A stretch of 23,677 nt of DNA from Pseudomonadota bacterium (GTDB lineage Bacteria; Pseudomonadota; Gammaproteobacteria; Burkholderiales; Burkholderiaceae_E): assembly GCA_023388075.1 (NCBI GenBank), contig JAEWGX010000079.1, positions 1 to 23,677 of the forward strand, read 5' to 3'. The notes beneath the pieces were generated by a model. It worked only from the letters and a program-made list of their open reading frames with translations, had not been told where the DNA came from and did no database searches. Positions within the stretch are counted from its first letter, which is position 1. Every line of letters starts with the position of its first letter. Both the position numbers and the translations under genes were made by a program. This document shows positions 13,036 to 20,943 of this stretch, in pieces.

Positions 13036-15444
13036 TCAGGGGCACGGATCCGTGGTGGCGCGCCGAACCGCGGTAACCGCCGCGAGGATCCGCTCGGGTG
13101 TCGCCGGCGCATCGAGCGGCGGATCGACGCGGTGATCGCCCACCGCGGAGATCGCGTCGCGGATCGCGAAGAAGACCGAGAAGGCGAGCAGCAGCGGCGG
13201 CTCGCCTACCGCCTTGCTGCGGTGGATGCTGTCCTCGCGGTTCTCGCCGCCGAAGAGCCGGATGTCCAGCATCGGCGGGCAGTCGTTCGCGGTGGGGATC
13301 TTGTAGGTGCTCGGCGCGTGGGTGGCCAGCCGGCCGCTCTTCGGGTCCCACACCAGCTCCTCGCTGGTGAGCCACCCCATGCCCTGGATGAAGGCGCCCT
13401 CGATCTGCCCGATGTCGATGGCCGGATTGAGCGAGCGGCCGACGTCATGCAGGATGTCGGCCCGCAGCAGCTTCCACTCGCCGGTGAGGGTGTCCACCAC
13501 CACCTCGCTCACCGCCGCGCCGTAGGCGAAGTAGAAGAAGGGCCGGCCGGTCATGGTGTCGCGATCCCAACTCAGGCCCGGCGTCGCGTAGAAGCCGTCG
13601 GACCAGAGCTGCACGCGCTGCAGGTAGGCCTGCGCGACCAGCTCGCAGAAGGGCACCCGGCGGTCGGCGACGAAGACCTGCTCGTCGGCGAAGCGCACGG
13701 CCTCGGGCGGGCCGCCGTAGAGGCGGGACGCGCATTCGGCCAGCCGGTCCCGGATGCGCCGTGCCGCATCCTGCGCGGCCTTGCCGTTCAGGTCGGCGCC
13801 GGTGGAGGCGGCGGTGGCGGAGGTGTTGGCCACCTTGTCGGTGTCGGTGGCGCTCGAGCGAACCCGCGTGGCGGCGACGCCGAGCTCGTGCGCGACCACC
13901 TGCGCGACCTTGGTGTTCAGGCCCTGGCCCATCTCGGTGCCGCCGTGGTTGACCAGGATCGAGCCGTCCGCGTAGACGTGCACCAGCGCACCGGCCTGGT
14001 TGAGGTGCGCGAGGTTGAACGAGATGCCGAACTTGACCGGTGCGAGCGCGATGCCGCGCTTGAGCACCGGGCTGGCGGCGTTGAAGGCGGCGACGTGGCC
14101 GCGCCGGCTGCGGTAGTCGCTGGTGGATTCGAGCTGCGCCACCAGCTCGTGGATGACGTTGTCTTCCACCTCCTGGCCGTAGGGCGTCAGGTTGCGGCCG
14201 GCGCTGCCGTCGCGATCGTAGAAGTTGGCGCGCCGTACGTCGAGGGGATCGCGGTCCAGACGGCGCGCGATCGAATCGAGGATCCGCTCGGTGACGAGCG
14301 CTCCCTGCGGTCCGCCGAAGCCGCGGAAGGCCGTGTTGGACTGGGTGTTGGTGCGCGCCGAATAACCGTGCGCGGCCACGGCCGGCAGCCAGTAGGTGTT
14401 GTCGACATGGCAGAGCGCCCGCGTCATCACCGGCCCGGAAAGGTCGGCGGAATGACCGGCCCGCGAGACCAGCGCGACATCGAGGCCGAGCAGCCGCCCT
14501 TCGTCGTCGTAGCCCGCCTCGTACTCGTACCAGAAGCAATGGCGTCGACCGGTCACCATGAAGTCGTCGTCGCGATCGAGCCTCAGCTTGACCGGACGCC
14601 CGAGCCTTGCCGCCGCCACCGCGGCGACGCAGGCAAAGAGCGCGGACTGCGACTCCTTGCCGCCGAAGCCGCCGCCCATGCGTCGGCACACCACGCGCAC
14701 CGCGTGCGAATCGCAACCCAGCGCCCGCGCGACGATGTGCTGCATCTCGCTCGGGTGCTGGGTGGAGCAGTGCACCAGCATCCCGCGGTCCTCCTGCGGG
14801 ATGGCGTAGCTCACCTGCCCCTCCAGGTAGAACTGCTCCTGTCCGCCGACGAAGAAGCGGTCGGCAAGGCGATGCGGCGCGGCGGCGATGGCCTGCGCCG
14901 TCGCCTCCTCGTCTGGGCGCACCATGTGCATGGGCGGCAGCACGTAGTCGCCGCGCGCATGCGCTTCCTGCGGCGTGAGCACGGGGGGCAATGCCTCGGC
15001 ATCGATCAGGCGGTCGGCGAGCGCCGCGGCGCGGCGCGCCTGCAGCCGTGTGCGGGCGACGACGGCGAAGACAGGCTGGCCCAGATAGCGCAGGTCCGAT
15101 TCGGCGAGGATGGGATCGTCGTGGACCACGGGGCCGCAGTCGTTCACGCCCGGGATGTCGCGGGCCGCGATCACCGCGACCACGCCCGGCATCGCCTGCA
15201 CCGCGGCCGCATCGAAGGAACGCAGCCGGCCTCGCGCGACCGGGGACAGGCCCAGTGCCGCATGCAGCGTGCCGGCGAGCTCCGGGAGGTCGTCCACGTA
15301 GGGCGCTTCGCCCGCCACGTGCAGATGCGCGGATTCGTGCGGCCGGCCTTCGCCGACCCCGGCGAACCGCCGGCTCGAGCCGGCCCGCGCGTCCGCGCCT
15401 TCCGACGTGCCTGGCCGCAACTCGTCGTGCAGCGCCTTGTTCAT
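13036..15444 (-). CDS. xdhB: Xanthine dehydrogenase, molybdopterin-binding subunit
   Basis: Large subunit carrying the molybdenum cofactor; with XdhA it oxidises hypoxanthine and xanthine to urate. From the ATG at 15444 it has 802 residues (family about 770-800). Seen in order are HVAGEAPYVDDLPE near 42, LGQPVFAVVA near 121, GGQEQFYLEGQ, CRRMGGGFGGKESQ, the substrate-binding Arg in NTAFRGFGGPQG, NHGGTEMGQGLNTK, and the catalytic Glu at about 748 in SKAVGEPPLLL. Its ATG overlaps the xdhA stop by four bases (ATGA), so the two are translationally coupled. The chaperone gene xdhC, often next, is absent; the following gene is the convergent RidA-like one. Confidence 0.96.
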   Translation of the reverse strand: MNKALHDELRPGTSEGADARAGSSRRFAGVGEGRPHESAHLHVAGEAPYVDDLPELAGTLHAALGLSPVARGRLRSFDAAAVQAMPGVVAVIAARDIPGVNDCGPVVHDDPILAESDLRYLGQPVFAVVARTRLQARRAAALADRLIDAEALPPVLTPQEAHARGDYVLPPMHMVRPDEEATAQAIAAAPHRLADRFFVGGQEQFYLEGQVSYAIPQEDRGMLVHCSTQHPSEMQHIVARALGCDSHAVRVVCRRMGGGFGGKESQSALFACVAAVAAARLGRPVKLRLDRDDDFMVTGRRHCFWYEYEAGYDDEGRLLGLDVALVSRAGHSADLSGPVMTRALCHVDNTYWLPAVAAHGYSARTNTQSNTAFRGFGGPQGALVTERILDSIARRLDRDPLDVRRANFYDRDGSAGRNLTPYGQEVEDNVIHELVAQLESTSDYRSRRGHVAAFNAASPVLKRGIALAPVKFGISFNLAHLNQAGALVHVYADGSILVNHGGTEMGQGLNTKVAQVVAHELGVAATRVRSSATDTDKVANTSATAASTGADLNGKAAQDAARRIRDRLAECASRLYGGPPEAVRFADEQVFVADRRVPFCELVAQAYLQRVQLWSDGFYATPGLSWDRDTMTGRPFFYFAYGAAVSEVVVDTLTGEWKLLRADILHDVGRSLNPAIDIGQIEGAFIQGMGWLTSEELVWDPKSGRLATHAPSTYKIPTANDCPPMLDIRLFGGENREDSIHRSKAVGEPPLLLAFSVFFAIRDAISAVGDHRVDPPLDAPATPERILAAVTAVRRATTDPCP

Positions 15445-17039
15445 GACGCAACCCCGCCCGGCTGGCCGGTGGAGGCGAGCTGCATTCCCCAGACGCTCGC
15501 CGCGTGCGCGGGCAGCGCATCGGTGCCGCGGGTCTCCAGCCAGAAGCGCCGCAGCAGGTTGCCGGCAACCTGCGTCCGGTAGCCGCTGCCCGCCCGCAGG
15601 TCCGTGATCGGCTGGAAGTCCCGCGCCAGCGCGGCCTGGGCGGCGGCCACGGTGGCTTCGCTCCAGGGCTGCCCCAGGATCGCGGCCTCCGCTTGCGTGG
15701 CCCGCTGCACGATCGCGGCCATGCCGCCGAAGACGATGCGGACGGCAGAGACGTGCTCGCCGACGAGCTCGATGCGCAGCGCCGCACAGACGGCCGAGAT
15801 GTCGGAATCGAACCGCTTGCTGATCTTGTAGGCGCGCAGGTGTCTCCGGGTGCCGATGCCGGCGGCGGCGGGCAACGGCACCAGGATGCGTTGGAGGAAC
15901 TCGCCCGGCTCGAGCCGGTTCTTCATGTAGCCGAGGTAGAAGTCGTCGAGCGCGAGCTCCCGGGTGGACTGGCCGCGACGCAGCTCGATCCGCGCGTCGA
16001 GCGCCATCAGGACCGGCGGCGCATCTCCGATCGGCGAGCCGTTGGCGACGTTGCCGCCCATGGTGCCCGCGTGCCGGATCGGCGGCGAAGCGAAGCGCAC
16101 CCAGATCTCGGAGAGGCCCTCGAAGCGTTCGGCAAGCGCGGACCAGGCGTCCTCGAGCGACGCCGCCGCGCCGATCGACAGCTCGCCGCCGCGTTCCTCG
16201 ATGGCGGCGAGCGAAGCCACGTTGCCGACGTGGATCAGGTCGTCGATGTCGCGATGCTGCTTGTTGACCCAGAGGCCGATGTCGGTGCTGCCGGCCAGCA
16301 GCCGCGCACGGGGCCGGGCGAGGCAGAGCGCGGCGAGCTCGTCCGGCGACGCGGGTGCGTCGAACCGATGGGCCTGCCCCGTGCCCGGATCGTTGGCGCT
16401 GTAGTGGAAGCCGCCCCGCGCGGCCGCGTCGTCGCGCAGTCGCTCGAGCGCGGCGATCACCGGCGCGCGATCGAGACGCGCGACCGGCAGCGCGAACATC
16501 CGCGCACCCGCCTCGAGGATCGGTCGATAGCCGGTGCAGCGGCAGAGGTTGCCCGAAAGCGCGTCGGCGAGCTGGCCGCGATCGGGGACCGGGTGCCCGG
16601 CCTGGTTCTCGTAGACGCCGAAGAGCGACATGGCGAAGCCGGGCGTGCAGAAGCCACACTGGGACCCATGGCAATCCACCAGCGCCTGCTGGACCGGATG
16701 CAGGCGGCCGCCGGCAATCGACTTCAGGTCCTCGACGGTGAAGAGCGCCTTGCCGTCCAGGGTGGGCAGGAAGCGGATGCACGCGTTGGTCGGGCGCAGC
16801 AGCAGGGACGCGGGCGCGCCGGCGACCGTCGGATCCGTGCCGGCCGGCGCGAGCTCTCCCACGATGACGGTGCAGGCGCCACAGTCGCCCTCGTTGCAGC
16901 CTTCCTTGGTGCCGGTGCTGCGGGCATCCTCGCGCAGCCAGTCGAGCACGGTGCGGGTCGGCAGGACGCCGTCCACCTGGACGATGTCGCCGCGGTGGTA
17001 GAAGCGGATCGGTCGGTGCGTCGCGGTCGTCATGTCCAT
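15441..17039 (-). CDS. xdhA: Xanthine dehydrogenase, FeS/FAD subunit
   Basis: Small subunit that passes electrons from the molybdenum site through two 2Fe-2S clusters to FAD and NAD. The 532-residue protein has cluster ligands Cys48, Cys53 and Cys56 (in KEGCNEGDCGACT) and Cys87, then Cys128 and Cys131 (in QCGFCTPGFAMSLFG) and Cys166 and Cys168 (in NLCRCTGYRPI). The FAD-binding half includes LLAGSTDIGLWVNKQ, a GTMGGNVANGSPIGD loop and a LRAYKISKRFDSDIS block. Two adjacent ATGs (17039 and 17033) are possible starts; neither has a clear ribosome binding site, and I take the first. It is divergent from guaD by 64 bp, so the two arms of guanine catabolism share a control region. Confidence 0.95.
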   Translation of the reverse strand: MDMTTATHRPIRFYHRGDIVQVDGVLPTRTVLDWLREDARSTGTKEGCNEGDCGACTVIVGELAPAGTDPTVAGAPASLLLRPTNACIRFLPTLDGKALFTVEDLKSIAGGRLHPVQQALVDCHGSQCGFCTPGFAMSLFGVYENQAGHPVPDRGQLADALSGNLCRCTGYRPILEAGARMFALPVARLDRAPVIAALERLRDDAAARGGFHYSANDPGTGQAHRFDAPASPDELAALCLARPRARLLAGSTDIGLWVNKQHRDIDDLIHVGNVASLAAIEERGGELSIGAAASLEDAWSALAERFEGLSEIWVRFASPPIRHAGTMGGNVANGSPIGDAPPVLMALDARIELRRGQSTRELALDDFYLGYMKNRLEPGEFLQRILVPLPAAAGIGTRRHLRAYKISKRFDSDISAVCAALRIELVGEHVSAVRIVFGGMAAIVQRATQAEAAILGQPWSEATVAAAQAALARDFQPITDLRAGSGYRTQVAGNLLRRFWLETRGTDALPAHAASVWGMQLASTGQPGGVAS

Positions 17040-17116
17040 TGCGTCGGCCCGGAGCGGTGCCCGGGGATGGACGAAAGCCGCCGCGGACCCGACACTCGGG
17101 GGCATGACCCAGTATA
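17040..17116. promoter_or_regulatory. Divergent control region of xdhA and guaD
   Basis: The 64 bp between the two starts, plus the first codons of guaD, must hold both promoters. The most promoter-like element is TATACT on the minus strand (17116-17111), inside guaD codons 3-5 and about 70 nt before xdhA. It is flanked by CCCAG on both sides (CCCAG-TATA-CCCAG on the plus strand, 17108-17121). That repeat could be a regulator site, but no known operator is recognised. No -35 is visible. Confidence 0.25.
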
Positions 17117-18462
17117 CCCAGCGATCCGATCGTGGGCCCGCCGACCCCGCCCCTGGTGTGAAGCGCGCCCTGCGCGGCGACCTGCTCGATCTCACCGGGA
17201 AACCGGGATGGGGAGCCATCGACGCGGCCGAGGCGCGTTTCCGGCCGGATCACTGGCTGCTGGTCGAAGCCGGGCGGATCGCCGGCGTGCGGCCCGGCAC
17301 GTGGGCGCCCGACGATGGCTGGACGATCGAGGATCATCGCGACCGACTGCTGCTGCCCGGCTTCATCGATACGCACGTGCACAGCCCGCAGATCGACGTC
17401 ATCGCGAGCTACGGCACGGAGTTGCTCGACTGGCTCGCCAACTACACCTTTCCCGCGGAGCTGCGCCATGCGGACCCGGGCGAGGCCGCCGCCGGCGCCG
17501 AGCGCTTCCTCGACGCGCTGATCGCCCACGGCACCACCAGCGCAGCGGTCTATCCGACGGTGCATGCCGTGACCGCGCAGAGCCTGTTCGCGGGCGCCGA
17601 GCGGCGCGGCATGCGGCTCCTGTGCGGGAAGGTGCTGATGGATCGGCATGCGCCCGAAGGGCTGCGCGACGACGTCGCGCAGGCCGAGCGCGACTGTGTC
17701 GACCTGATCGATCGCTGGCATGGCCGGGGACGGCTCGCGTTCGCGGTCACGGTGCGCTTCGCGCCGAGCAGCTCGCCCGGGCAGCTCGCGCTCGCCGCCC
17801 GGCTCTGTGGCGCCGCCCCGGGGGTGTACCTGCAGACCCATCTCGCCGAGAACCGCGACGAGGTGGCGCTGGCCGCGCGGCTCTTCCCGGAGGCACGCAG
17901 CTACCTCGACGTCTACGCGCGGGCCGGCCTGGTGCACGAGCGGAGCATCCTCGCGCACGGCATCTGGCTGGACGACGAGGACCGCGCGCGGTTGCGCGCG
18001 AGCGGGGCGCAGATCGCGCACTGTCCGTCGTCGAATCTCTTTCTCGGCAGCGGCCTCTTCGACTGGCGCGCCGCGGTCGAGGCCGATGTCGCGGTTTCAC
18101 TGGCGACCGACGTCGGGGGCGGTACCAGCCTCTCGATGATCCGTGCGATGGCGGACGCCTACCGGGTGCAGGCCCTGCGGGGCGAGCGCCTTACCGCCTG
18201 GCGGGCGCTTCATGCGGCCACCCGGGGGGCCGCAGCGGCTCTGGGCCTCGAGAGAGAGATCGGATCCTTCGAGGAAGGGACGGTCGCCGACGTGTGCGCG
18301 TGGGACTGGGCGATCGGGCCGGTCGCGGGGCGCCGGCTCGCGCTCGCCCGCGACCTGCACGAGCGGGTCTTCGCCTGGATGATGCTCGGCGACGAGCGCA
18401 ACCTCGCCGCAGCCTACGTGGCGGGCGAGCCGCGCTATCGGCGCGAGACCTCGGCGACCTGA
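17104..18462 (+). CDS. guaD: Guanine deaminase
   Basis: Zinc amidohydrolase that hydrolyses guanine to xanthine and ammonia. From the ATG at 17104 it has 452 residues (E. coli GuaD 439). The metal and catalytic residues are all present: His91 and His93 in PGFIDTHVHSPQ, His246 and Glu249 in QTHLAEN, His285 in LAHGIW, and Asp336 in ATDVGGGTSLSM. The GuaD-specific CPSSNLFLGSGLF follows His285. Longer frames upstream would overlap xdhA and lack family sequence. Its product is the substrate of the divergent XdhAB. The last 28 bp overlap the convergent serine hydrolase gene, and a perfect CCGGCC-G-GGCCGG palindrome (18463-18475) directly follows the stop. Confidence 0.96.
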   Translation: MTQYTQRSDRGPADPAPGVKRALRGDLLDLTGKPGWGAIDAAEARFRPDHWLLVEAGRIAGVRPGTWAPDDGWTIEDHRDRLLLPGFIDTHVHSPQIDVIASYGTELLDWLANYTFPAELRHADPGEAAAGAERFLDALIAHGTTSAAVYPTVHAVTAQSLFAGAERRGMRLLCGKVLMDRHAPEGLRDDVAQAERDCVDLIDRWHGRGRLAFAVTVRFAPSSSPGQLALAARLCGAAPGVYLQTHLAENRDEVALAARLFPEARSYLDVYARAGLVHERSILAHGIWLDDEDRARLRASGAQIAHCPSSNLFLGSGLFDWRAAVEADVAVSLATDVGGGTSLSMIRAMADAYRVQALRGERLTAWRALHAATRGAAAALGLEREIGSFEEGTVADVCAWDWAIGPVAGRRLALARDLHERVFAWMMLGDERNLAAAYVAGEPRYRRETSAT

Positions 18463-19670
18463 CCGGCCGGGCCGGCGTGCGCGTCGATCGCGGCCTGCAC
18501 GGCGCGATGGAACGCCAGCCGCTCGCGCGCGGTGCCGCTCTCGTCCCGGGCCTTCGGCCAGTTGCCATTGGCGGCGATCACGAGACGCCGCTTCGGATCG
18601 ATGAAGAGGGCCTGGCCGAAGATGCCGCGTCCCATGTAGCTGCCGTCGTCGAAGGTCCACCACTGATAGCCGTACCCCTGGCCGGCGATGCCGATGTCGG
18701 CCTGGCGCGTCGTCGCGCGTTCGAGCCAGCCCTCGGGCAGCACCGGCTTGCCGCCCGCCATGCCGCCGCCCAGCATGAAGAGGCCGAAGCGGGCGAAGTC
18801 GCGCGTGGCCGCCTGCAGGCAGCAGCCACTGATCTCGTGGCCGGTGCGACCGAGCACCCAGGTGGCCGGCTGCTCCATTCCGAACGGCGCCCAGATCTTC
18901 TCGGAAAGATAGTCGCTGAGCCGCCTGCCAGTGGCCGAGCTGACCAGCACGCCGATCAGGTTCGTCTCGCCGGTGCTGTAGACCCACTTCGAGCCCGCCG
19001 GCGATTCACGAGGCAGGCGGCGCATGTAGCTCACGGTGATATCCACGCCAGGGTCCGGCTCGTGGCGATTGAACCGGGCGACATCCGAGTCGCGATCGGT
19101 GTAGTCCTCGTTCCAGCGCACGCCCGAAGTCATGGTGAGGAGCTGCGCGATCGTCACGTCCTCGTAGGCCGAGCCCGCCAGTGCCGGGATATAGGCGGCC
19201 ACCTTGTCGTCGATGTCGCGGATGTGGCCGTCGCGGATCGCGGCGCCGACCAGGGTGGAGGTCAGCGACTTGGCGACGGAGAAGCTCGTCCAGCGCCCGC
19301 TCGCGTCGAAGTCCAGGCCGTAGCGTTCGAGGCGGACCTTGCCGTCGTGCACGATGATCAGGGCGGCCGCGCGCTGCGAAGCCATGTAGGCATCGACATC
19401 GACCGACAGCTTCAGCGGCTCGCCGGCGGGCAGGGGGTGCACGGCGGGCCCGTTGGGAATGGTCCGGGTGCGCGCGAGAAACGGCAGCCGGTCCAGCGCC
19501 CGGAAGGCGGCGTCGCGCTGTGCCTGGCTCCAGAACAGCACGTCGGCGTTGGTCGGCAGGTTCAAGGCGAGACGGCGCAGGTCTCGATCGAGCAGGGTCC
19601 AGCCGATCCCGGCGGCCACCAGGAGAAGCAGGAACAGGGCGAGCAGTATCCGCGGCAATCGTCGAAGCAT
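18435..19670 (-). CDS. Beta-lactamase-fold serine hydrolase, membrane-anchored
   Basis: A 411-residue protein of the class C beta-lactamase/penicillin-binding-like superfamily (PF00144-type). The N-terminus has two Arg and then a hydrophobic segment at about 8-24 (LLALFLLLLVAAGIGW) without a clear cleavage site, so it is probably anchored facing the periplasm. The nucleophile motif is SVAK (131-134, Ser131/Lys134), the second motif is YSTGETN (Tyr231), and LLTMTSGVRW (177-186) is typical. The third motif (KTG or HxG) is not obvious; the corresponding strand reads RGIFGQALFIDP. The substrate is unknown; many relatives are esterases or peptidases and do not give drug resistance. It is divergent from the CDF transporter, with 70 bp between starts. 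Confidence 0.9.
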   Translation of the reverse strand: MLRRLPRILLALFLLLLVAAGIGWTLLDRDLRRLALNLPTNADVLFWSQAQRDAAFRALDRLPFLARTRTIPNGPAVHPLPAGEPLKLSVDVDAYMASQRAAALIIVHDGKVRLERYGLDFDASGRWTSFSVAKSLTSTLVGAAIRDGHIRDIDDKVAAYIPALAGSAYEDVTIAQLLTMTSGVRWNEDYTDRDSDVARFNRHEPDPGVDITVSYMRRLPRESPAGSKWVYSTGETNLIGVLVSSATGRRLSDYLSEKIWAPFGMEQPATWVLGRTGHEISGCCLQAATRDFARFGLFMLGGGMAGGKPVLPEGWLERATTRQADIGIAGQGYGYQWWTFDDGSYMGRGIFGQALFIDPKRRLVIAANGNWPKARDESGTARERLAFHRAVQAAIDAHAGPAGQVAEVSRR

Positions 19671-19740
19671 GGTGAAATCCCGGTCTCGTCCCGTGCGACC
19701 CCCGTCGCCGGGTGCTTCGACAGGATGCCGCATTTTCCGT

Positions 19741-20712
19741 ATGGCTGCGACCTTTCTCGGCATCGACCGGCGTCTCGCCCTCGCGGTGTGCAGCATCCTG
19801 GTCGGTCTCGTCGTCTTCGGCCTGAAGTACCTGGCCTGGCATGTCACCGGCAGCGTCGCGCTCTTCGCCGACGCGCTGGAGAGCATCGTCAACGTGGTCG
19901 CCGCCGCGGCGGTGCTGGTGGCGCTGCACGTGAGCGTGCAGCCCGCCGATCGCGGACATCCGTTCGGCCACACCAAGGCCGAATACTTTTCAGCCGTGCT
20001 GGAGGGCGTGCTCATCGTGATCGCCGCCTTCAGCATCCTGCGCGAGTCGTGGCTGGCGATCTGGAATCCGCGGGCGCTGGAAGCGCCGCTCGAGGGCATG
20101 CTGATCAACGGCTTGGCCACCGTGCTGAACGCGGCCTGGGCCGCCCTGCTGCTGCGGCTGGGTGCCCGCTGGCGATCGGTCGCCCTGGTGGCGGACGGCC
20201 GCCATCTCGTGGCGGACGTCTGGACTTCGGTCGGCGTGCTCGTCGGGCTGCTGCTTGCCGTCGCCACCGGCTGGCACCTGCTCGACCCGCTGGTGGCCGC
20301 GCTGGTGGCGCTCAACATCGTGCGCATCGGCGTGAGCGTGATCCGGCAGTCGGTGGGAGGCCTGATGGACGAGGCCGCTGCGCCGGACGTCGTCGCCCGG
20401 ATCGAATCGACGATCCGCGACGCGATCACGACGTCGTCGCCCGGACCCGCAGGGTTGCAGGCCCTGCGCACGCGCCATGCGGGCCGGACCCTGTTCGTCG
20501 AGTTCACGCTGGTCGTCGAGGGCGGCACGACCGTGGAGGCGGCGCATGCGCTCTGCGACCGGCTGGAGGAGGCCGTTGGCGCCGAGGTGGACGGGGCGGA
20601 GGTGGTGATCCATGTGGAGCCGCGAAGCCAGGCGGCGGCGACTCCGCGGGACCGTCGTTCCTTCCGGCCGCGTCGCCGCGCGCCGCCGCAGGACTCCGGG
20701 CCTCTGCGCTGA
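19741..20712 (+). CDS. Cation diffusion facilitator family transporter
   Basis: Proton-coupled exporter of divalent metal ions in the inner membrane. The 323 residues show the CDF layout of six membrane segments (about 12-34, 38-65, 83-103, 119-140, 155-175, 181-200) and a cytoplasmic ferredoxin-like C-terminal domain (about 210-300). The loop motif HPFGHTKAE is at 73-81. The TM5 metal pair is His155-x3-Asp159. In TM2 the usual (H/D)xxxD appears as E47-x3-N51 within ADALESIVN, so the metal cannot be read from the motif. The ATG at 19741 is the family-consistent start and has no strong ribosome binding site. The last 25 or so residues are Arg/Pro-rich and look unconserved. Confidence 0.93.
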   Translation: MAATFLGIDRRLALAVCSILVGLVVFGLKYLAWHVTGSVALFADALESIVNVVAAAAVLVALHVSVQPADRGHPFGHTKAEYFSAVLEGVLIVIAAFSILRESWLAIWNPRALEAPLEGMLINGLATVLNAAWAALLLRLGARWRSVALVADGRHLVADVWTSVGVLVGLLLAVATGWHLLDPLVAALVALNIVRIGVSVIRQSVGGLMDEAAAPDVVARIESTIRDAITTSSPGPAGLQALRTRHAGRTLFVEFTLVVEGGTTVEAAHALCDRLEEAVGAEVDGAEVVIHVEPRSQAAATPRDRRSFRPRRRAPPQDSGPLR

Positions 20713-20814
20713 CTTCGCCGTTCAGTACTCGGCCCGTCGGAAGTACCTTGCGGCGCGGACGCCTCGGCTGCGGAGCAGGGCGAGGACATTCGCGCGGCGA
20801 ACCTCGAGGTCGAG

Positions 20815-20820
20815 TAGATT
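20815..20820 (+). promoter_or_regulatory. Possible -10 element TAGATT upstream of DUF3750 gene
   Basis: TAGATT lies in the 227-bp gap between the CDF gene and the DUF3750 gene, six bases before an ATG at 20827. That spacing matches the other -10/ATG pairs in the window. The gap is otherwise GC-rich with no visible -35. Confidence 0.3.
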
Positions 20821-20826
20821 CGCTGG

Positions 20827-20943
20827 ATGCCAACCTGGTCCGCCAGCCAGCTTCCGGTTCGCTCGCCCGACTGCAGGTCCTCGACCGCTCCAGGGCCCGC
20901 CCGGCATCCGCGCGACATGGGGGCGGACGTGATCGGGCGATGA
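20827..20943 (+). CDS. Possible 38-codon leader ORF upstream of DUF3750 gene
   Basis: ATG to TGA, reading MPTWSASQLPVRS at the start and GADVIGR at the end. Its TGA overlaps the ATG of the DUF3750 gene as ATGA. No family is recognised. Support is the TAGATT element six bases upstream and the overlap, which would allow translational coupling to a gene with no good ribosome binding site of its own. Against it, short open frames are common in GC-rich DNA and the composition is low in information. The remaining gap (20713-20814) holds nothing I can identify. Confidence 0.25.
   Translation: MPTWSASQLPVRSPDCRSSTAPGPARHPRDMGADVIGR

Noticed and set aside
15445..18021. Upstream continuation of the xdhB frame (1661 codons in total) that could look like a giant fusion protein.
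   Set aside because: The segment above 15444 overlaps xdhA in another frame and is antisense to guaD; it has no family sequence. xdhB starts at the ATGA junction with xdhA.
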